Assembly: GCA_025464275.1 (NCBI GenBank)
Contig: JAODGR010000057.1
Span: 2,722-11,444, forward strand
Length of the DNA: 8,723 nucleotides
DNA from: Methanosarcinales archaeon
GTDB lineage: Archaea > Halobacteriota > Syntropharchaeia > Alkanophagales > Methanospirareceae
Direction: 5' to 3'
Part shown: positions 4,743 to 8,723 of the stretch, one piece after another
Numbering within the stretch: position 1 is the first letter of the stretch
Layout of the letters: each line of letters opens with the position of its first letter
Position numbers and translations under genes: made by a program
Notes under the pieces: generated by a model
What the model was told of the DNA's origin: nothing
Database searches by the model: none
Seen by the model: the letters and a program-made list of their open reading frames with translations, nothing else

Positions 4743-5930
4743 ATGAAGCGGGAGGAGATTTTGAGTGCAATCTACCATTGTGTGAAATGTAAGCTGTGCA
4801 GCATTGTGAGTTTTCATCCGAATGAGGAATGGCTACCCCTATGCCCATCCGGGCAATTCTATGGGTATCAGGCATTCTATGCACCCGGGAAGATGGAGAT
4901 ATTCCGTGAGATACTGGAAGGAGAGATATCTGAGCCATCGGAGGGGCTGCTGAAGGCTGTATATGCCTGTACGCTATGTGGTGCATGCTACGAGAAGTGT
5001 AAGCAGGTATCGAGTGTGGAGATAAGACTGCCAGAACTCTTCGAGGAGATGAGGCACGAACTGGCGGTGAAGGGGTGGGCACTGGATGCACACCGTGGAA
5101 TAGTGGAGAAGATAAGAGAGACGAGGAACGCATACGGCGAGCGATACGAATACAAATACAGATACAGATACAAACGCGGAGATAGAGAGGGTGCGGAATC
5201 CCCTGGCGGAGATGCTGATGCTGATGTCCTGTATTACATCGGGTGTACCGCGCGGTACAGAGTGCCAGAGATCGCAGATGCAATGCTCTCAATCCTCAAC
5301 AAATTGGGCATAAGGTATCAGTTGATGGAGGATGAGTGGTGCTGTGGCTCGGTATTGCTCAGAACAGGGCAGGTGGAAGCGGCTAAGGAACTCATGGAGC
5401 ATAACGTGGAGGAGATAAGGAGGAGTGGAGCAAAGCGCATCGTCTTTACCTGCCCCGGATGTTTGAAGACGTTCAGGCAGAATTATCCTGACATGGGTGT
5501 AGAACTGCTACATTCAACTGAATTCCTGGCGAGAATGCATATAAAAGTTGATGATAAACTGGATATCAATGTGGCATATCACGACCCCTGCCATCTGGGC
5601 AGGGATTTGGGGATATATGAAGAGCCGAGGTCTCTTCTGGCTGAGGTAGCACATATAAAGCAGATGAAACGCGAGAGGGAACAGGCGTGGTGCTGTGGCT
5701 CAGGCGGTGGTGTTAAATCAGCCTATGATGATTTCGCATTGTGGTGTGCCACTGAACGACTGGCGGAGGCGAGGGAAGCGGGTGCCGAAGCACTTGTGAG
5801 CGCATGCCCGTTCTGTAAGCGGAACCTGAGGGAGGCGGCGGAGATAGAGGGTAAAGGAGCAGGCTTAGGCGTATATGACATCGTGGAGCTTGTGAATAGA
5901 TGCCTGAAGGAAGGTGGTGCGAGGAGATGA
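4743..5930 (+). CDS. HdrD/GlpC-like iron-sulfur oxidoreductase subunit (two [4Fe-4S] motifs, two CCG domains)
   Basis: A 395-residue soluble iron-sulfur protein (two residues longer if GTG 4737 is used). The N-terminal ferredoxin-like part has C13-x2-C16-x2-C19-x14-C34-P, with an unusually long gap before the last cysteine, and a regular C76-x2-C79-x2-C82-x3-C86. The C-terminal half has two CCG domains: C168, C200-C201-G, C237-PG-C240; and C283, C317-C318-G, C355-PF-C358. In HdrB/HdrD such domains hold the non-cubane clusters that cleave disulfides. In GlpC- and lactate-dehydrogenase-type partners the same fold accepts electrons from an FAD subunit. A Tyr/Arg/Lys linker (about 133-145) followed by DADAD separates the halves. 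No membrane helix is present. Its stop overlaps the start of an FAD oxidoreductase, so the two are almost certainly subunits of one enzyme. Whether the acceptor is CoM-S-S-CoB, a quinone or a cytochrome cannot be read from the sequence. Confidence 0.87.
   Translation: MKREEILSAIYHCVKCKLCSIVSFHPNEEWLPLCPSGQFYGYQAFYAPGKMEIFREILEGEISEPSEGLLKAVYACTLCGACYEKCKQVSSVEIRLPELFEEMRHELAVKGWALDAHRGIVEKIRETRNAYGERYEYKYRYRYKRGDREGAESPGGDADADVLYYIGCTARYRVPEIADAMLSILNKLGIRYQLMEDEWCCGSVLLRTGQVEAAKELMEHNVEEIRRSGAKRIVFTCPGCLKTFRQNYPDMGVELLHSTEFLARMHIKVDDKLDINVAYHDPCHLGRDLGIYEEPRSLLAEVAHIKQMKREREQAWCCGSGGGVKSAYDDFALWCATERLAEAREAGAEALVSACPFCKRNLREAAEIEGKGAGLGVYDIVELVNRCLKEGGARR
5142..5171 (+). repeat. in-frame 6-base microrepeat (xxxTAC-type) encoding an (R/E/K)-Y ladder
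   Basis: Five successive hexamers CGATAC, GAATAC, AAATAC, AGATAC, AGATAC encode RYEYKYRYRY. It lies in the linker between the ferredoxin-like and CCG halves of the HdrD-like protein. A second short repeat, GATGCT-GATGCT-GATGTC (5211-5228), follows and encodes DADADV. The pattern suggests growth by replication slippage at a position that tolerates insertions. Confidence 0.75.
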
Positions 5931-7360
5931 TGACGAGTAGAGGAGTCCTATCACCGGGTGTGATAAAAGAATTGCAGGCGATAGTGGGAGAAGAGAATGC
6001 AACAGATGATGTGGCAATCTGCGCTTCTTATTCAAGGGACCAGCACTGGCATTTTGTACCACCACGCAATCCTGCATGTGTGGTGCGACCGGCGAGCAAG
6101 GAGGAAGTTAGAGCAGTTTTAATGCTTGCAAATAAGGAGAAGATACCGGTGGTCCCCTATAGCACGGGCATAAACGTCCGTGGTCTGGCTATTCCAGTCC
6201 ATGACGGGAGCATCCTGTTAGACCTCGGGCGGATGAACCGTATTCTTGAGATAAATCCGGAGATGAAGACCGCAACGGTGGAGCCGGGTGTGACTTTCGG
6301 GATGCTACTCGAGCAGACCCGTAAATACAAGCTGAGACCGGCATTCCCGGATGCACCCCTCACCGTGAGCGTACTTGTAAACTATTACCTACGCGGGATA
6401 TACCAAACCGCGGCAGCCGACGGGCATGACCATACCATATCCTACGAGATGGTGCTACCGAACGGTGAGACGCTAAGAACAGGCTCGCGGGCACTCTCCA
6501 GCATGCCTTATTTCAGATACGGTGTGGGACCCGATTTTGCAGGACTTTTATCCGCGCATCCTGGCACGTGCGGTGTGGTGACCGAATTAACGGCGAAGCT
6601 TTACCGGCTGTATGACCACAGGCAGGAATATTTCATCGGTTTTGAGAGTGTGAAGGACTCAACCAGGCTGATTTACAACTTGATGCATGATGAACTGGCT
6701 ACAAGTATAAGGCTGGTGGACAATCAGAGCTGGCTGAGGGGTATATGCGGAACCTTCGACTACCCGTATGAGGAATTGCCTAAGTTCGTACTCTGTGTGC
6801 TCGTGGAGGGTCTCCCGGGGCTGTTCGAGGCGAAGGATAAGCTGGTACGGGCTCATATAGAGGAGTCGGGAGGGCGGGTGCTGGAACTCCCCGAAGCGTT
6901 CAAGCGCAGATTTGAAGAGGAGAGTCTGGGCGGTGCGGAGCTCAGCTGTATGGTCTTCCACCTGAGGGGTAACTATCATTGCATAGGGCTCTACGGACCA
7001 CTGACACTTGCAGCACGATATTACGAGCTACACGAACATACGGCACTCGAGGTCGGGATACCCGGAGACCATGTCTATTTCTATCTCGACCCGATATACA
7101 ATTTCCACGGTCAGCTATGTTATGTGGAGCTGGATATATTCTACGATGGAAGCGACCCCCGGTTCGGTGAGAAGCTACGAGAATATAACAGACGGCAATT
7201 CCATCGCCTCTTAGATGCGGGTATCTACGGCTGGTTCAGACCATACGCGGGAATAATAGAGCCTACAACCGAACGAATAGGCTATCTCGCGGAGGTGTGG
7301 AAGAAGTTCCTCCGCATTGTGGACCCGAACGGGATAATGAACCCGGGTAAACTCTTCTGA
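5927..7360 (+). CDS. VAO/PCMH-type FAD-dependent oxidoreductase, substrate unknown (GlcD-like partner of the HdrD-like subunit)
   Basis: A 477-residue flavoprotein. The N-terminal half (about residues 45-230) is a PCMH-type FAD domain: CVVRPASKEEVRAVLMLANK, the FAD loop VVPYSTGINVRG, ILLDLGRMNRILEI, VEPGVTFGMLLEQ, an ISYEMVLPNGETLRTGS strand and YGVGPDFAGLLS with GVVTELTAKLY. The C-terminus ends in IVDPNGIMNPGKLF, the signature tail of vanillyl-alcohol oxidase / FAD_oxidase_C proteins. The FAD loop has STGIN where glycolate and lactate dehydrogenases usually show GGGT, so it is nearer the phenol-oxidising VAO/p-cresol methylhydroxylase branch or divergent. No iron-sulfur motif or membrane helix is seen. 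ATG 5900 is possible, but ATG 5927 overlaps the upstream stop (ATGA) and is preceded by GGTGG and GAGGAG; a second ATG follows at 5930. The likely role is to oxidise a small hydroxy acid or alcohol and feed electrons to the HdrD-like subunit. The substrate is not determinable here. Confidence 0.85.
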   Translation: MMTSRGVLSPGVIKELQAIVGEENATDDVAICASYSRDQHWHFVPPRNPACVVRPASKEEVRAVLMLANKEKIPVVPYSTGINVRGLAIPVHDGSILLDLGRMNRILEINPEMKTATVEPGVTFGMLLEQTRKYKLRPAFPDAPLTVSVLVNYYLRGIYQTAAADGHDHTISYEMVLPNGETLRTGSRALSSMPYFRYGVGPDFAGLLSAHPGTCGVVTELTAKLYRLYDHRQEYFIGFESVKDSTRLIYNLMHDELATSIRLVDNQSWLRGICGTFDYPYEELPKFVLCVLVEGLPGLFEAKDKLVRAHIEESGGRVLELPEAFKRRFEEESLGGAELSCMVFHLRGNYHCIGLYGPLTLAARYYELHEHTALEVGIPGDHVYFYLDPIYNFHGQLCYVELDIFYDGSDPRFGEKLREYNRRQFHRLLDAGIYGWFRPYAGIIEPTTERIGYLAEVWKKFLRIVDPNGIMNPGKLF

Positions 7361-7363
7361 CGT

Positions 7364-7369
7364 AGGAGG
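7364..7369 (+). promoter_or_regulatory. Shine-Dalgarno AGGAGG before proA
   Basis: AGGAGG sits in the short spacer after the FAD gene. It abuts ATG 7370 and is 12 bases before ATG 7382, so it fits neither start perfectly. Pairing directly against a start codon is unlikely, which favours 7382. Confidence 0.5.
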
Positions 7370-7381
7370 ATGGTAGGGATA

Positions 7382-8716
7382 ATGGAGAGTAAGGTGGAGG
7401 AGAAAGCGAGGAATGCGAGGAGCGCGGCAGTTAAACTGGCAAATGTGAGTACGGAAGAGAAGAACAGGGCACTGCTCAGAATCGCCGATTCTATCTCCGA
7501 TAATAGAGAGCGAATACTGGATGCAAATGCACGTGATATAGAAGAAGCGGAGGTAGCAGTGCGGGAGGGTAAGCTCTCGAAACCTCTACTCGAACGGTTA
7601 AAACTGACCGATGTGAAGATAGAGGAGATGATAAAGAGTGTCAGGGATGTGGCGAAGCTGGAGGACCCGGTAGGTAAGACGTTATCGGCAATCGAACTTG
7701 ATAATGGGCTGGAACTCTTCCAGGTCTCTTACCCCATCGGTGTAATTGGCGCGGTATTCGAGTCGAGACCGGATGTCCTGGTTCAAATCTCATCCCTCTG
7801 CTTAAAGACCGGCAATGCAGTATTACTGAAAGGTGGTTCTGAAGCGCGCAATTCAAATGCCACACTCTTCCAGGTGGTGGCGGATGCGACATCCGGAGGT
7901 GAGATACCACAGGGCTGGATTCAGCTACTGGAGACGAGGGAGGATGTGCGGGAGATGCTGAAGCTGAACGAATACATAGACCTGCTGGTACCCCGCGGGA
8001 GTGAGCAGTTCGTGCGATACATACAGGAGAATACCAGTATCATGGTACTCGGGCATTCCGAGGGGGTATGTCATGTGTATGTGGACCGCGATGCCGATCT
8101 GGATATGGCGGTTGAGATATGCTATGATGCGAAGGTTCAATACCCGGCGGTGTGTAACGCGATGGAGACACTGCTTGTTGACTCTGCAATTGCACCTGCA
8201 TTCCTCCCACGGATGGTATCACGCTATAATGAAGCGGGTGTGGAGATAAGAGGCTGTGCTGAGACACTGCGGATTCTCGGTGAGGATGTAAAAGGAGCGA
8301 TAAAGCCCGCTTCTGATGATGACTGGCGCACGGAATACAATGATTTGATCATCTCAATCAAGGTGGTTGCCGGTGTGGATGAGGCAATTGAGCACATAAA
8401 CCGCTATGGCTCGAGGCATACAGATGCAATAGTGACTGCAAACGAAGATACAGCGCGTAAATTCCTCAAATACGTCGATTCGTCCTCTGTGATGCATAAT
8501 GCTTCCACACGCTTCAGTGATGGATACAGATATGGTAAGGGTGCTGAGGTGGGTATAAGCACGTCTAAGGTGCATGCTCGGGGTCCAGTGGGACTGGAGG
8601 GGCTGGTAATCTACAAATACCTGCTACTGGGGAACGGGCACGTGGTAGCACCCTATATAGGGAAGAATGCGAGGCAATTCACGCATCGCCGACTGACAAA
8701 ACAGCTACGCCTGTGA
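7382..8716 (+). CDS. proA: glutamate-5-semialdehyde dehydrogenase (gamma-glutamyl phosphate reductase)
   Basis: A cytosolic NADPH-dependent enzyme that reduces gamma-glutamyl phosphate to glutamate-5-semialdehyde, the second step of proline synthesis. The family pattern is clear throughout: EKNRALLRIADSI, YPIGVIGAVFESRPDVLVQI, SLCLKTGNAVLLKGGSEARN, IDLLVPRGS, the catalytic cysteine in YPAVCNAMETLLV (C258), TDAIVT, then SSVMHNASTRFSDGYRYGKG, AEVGISTSKVHARGPVGLEG and IYKYLLLGNGHVV. Length is 444 residues against about 417 for E. coli ProA; the excess is a basic C-terminal tail of about 20 residues (IGKNARQFTHRRLTKQLRL). ATG 7370 would add MVGI. I use 7382 because its distance to EKNR matches E. 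coli ProA better and AGGAGG is 12 bases upstream, but 7370 cannot be excluded. It lies 9-21 bases after the FAD gene and is probably cotranscribed. ProB, the kinase partner, is not in view. There is no visible functional link to the redox genes. Confidence 0.95.
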   Translation: MESKVEEKARNARSAAVKLANVSTEEKNRALLRIADSISDNRERILDANARDIEEAEVAVREGKLSKPLLERLKLTDVKIEEMIKSVRDVAKLEDPVGKTLSAIELDNGLELFQVSYPIGVIGAVFESRPDVLVQISSLCLKTGNAVLLKGGSEARNSNATLFQVVADATSGGEIPQGWIQLLETREDVREMLKLNEYIDLLVPRGSEQFVRYIQENTSIMVLGHSEGVCHVYVDRDADLDMAVEICYDAKVQYPAVCNAMETLLVDSAIAPAFLPRMVSRYNEAGVEIRGCAETLRILGEDVKGAIKPASDDDWRTEYNDLIISIKVVAGVDEAIEHINRYGSRHTDAIVTANEDTARKFLKYVDSSSVMHNASTRFSDGYRYGKGAEVGISTSKVHARGPVGLEGLVIYKYLLLGNGHVVAPYIGKNARQFTHRRLTKQLRL

Positions 8717-8723
8717 GCCACCA

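Noticed and set aside
4609..5292. 227-residue minus-strand open frame
   Set aside because: It is opposite the HdrD-like gene and includes the repeat-derived CICICICI stretch, which is just the complement of the TAC microrepeat. No plausible protein features.
1..8723. CRISPR array, tRNA, rRNA, transposase or toxin-antitoxin genes
   Set aside because: No regularly spaced repeats, no tRNA-like cloverleaf or rRNA stretches, and no mobile-element proteins were seen. The short repeats found are inside a coding linker or in spacers.

Overview
This window reads as archaeal DNA from an anaerobic C1- or alkane-oxidising euryarchaeon. An ANME-1 (Methanophagales) or Syntrophoarchaeum-like organism is my best guess, made without any database search. 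The pointers are a RimK/MptN-type glutamate ligase of the kind that finishes tetrahydromethanopterin-type cofactors, a heterodisulfide-reductase-like (HdrD/HdrB-type) iron-sulfur protein, multiheme c-type cytochromes with their own maturation protein CcmF, archaeal TATA-like promoters, and coding rich in AGG/AGA and ATA codons. No rRNA, tRNA, CRISPR or insertion sequence is visible.

Layout. (1) 1-569, minus strand: a RimK-family ATP-grasp ligase (MptN-like), cut by the window edge. (2) 570-698: an AT-rich divergent promoter region with a compact set of palindromes. (3) 699-3959, plus strand: a cytochrome-biogenesis operon with a multiheme cytochrome (five CxxCH plus one odd CxCH), a small membrane-anchored protein of unknown function (stop/start overlap), and CcmF. 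(4) 3935-4546, minus strand: a hexaheme NapC/NirT/NrfH-like membrane cytochrome, convergent with ccmF and overlapping its 3' end by 25 bases. (5) 4547-4742: a divergent promoter region with clear TATA-like elements on both strands. (6) 4743-8716, plus strand: an operon with a two-CCG-domain HdrD-like iron-sulfur protein, a VAO/PCMH-type FAD oxidoreductase (stop/start overlap) and ProA (glutamate-5-semialdehyde dehydrogenase).

How it may fit together. The FAD protein and HdrD-like protein look like a two-subunit dehydrogenase in which a flavin oxidises an unknown small substrate and passes electrons through [4Fe-4S] clusters to CCG-type cofactor sites. A membrane-anchored hexaheme cytochrome is transcribed divergently from the same 196-base region, and the opposite side holds a second multiheme cytochrome with CcmF. 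The block therefore looks like a redox island linking an intracellular dehydrogenase to extracytoplasmic heme wiring; that link is inference from gene order. The main oddity is that both cytochromes flanking ccmF carry one non-standard heme-attachment spacing (CxCH in one, CxxxCH at heme 1 of the other), next to a small conserved-looking protein that is not CcmE. ProA is ordinary biosynthesis, apparently riding on the redox operon.
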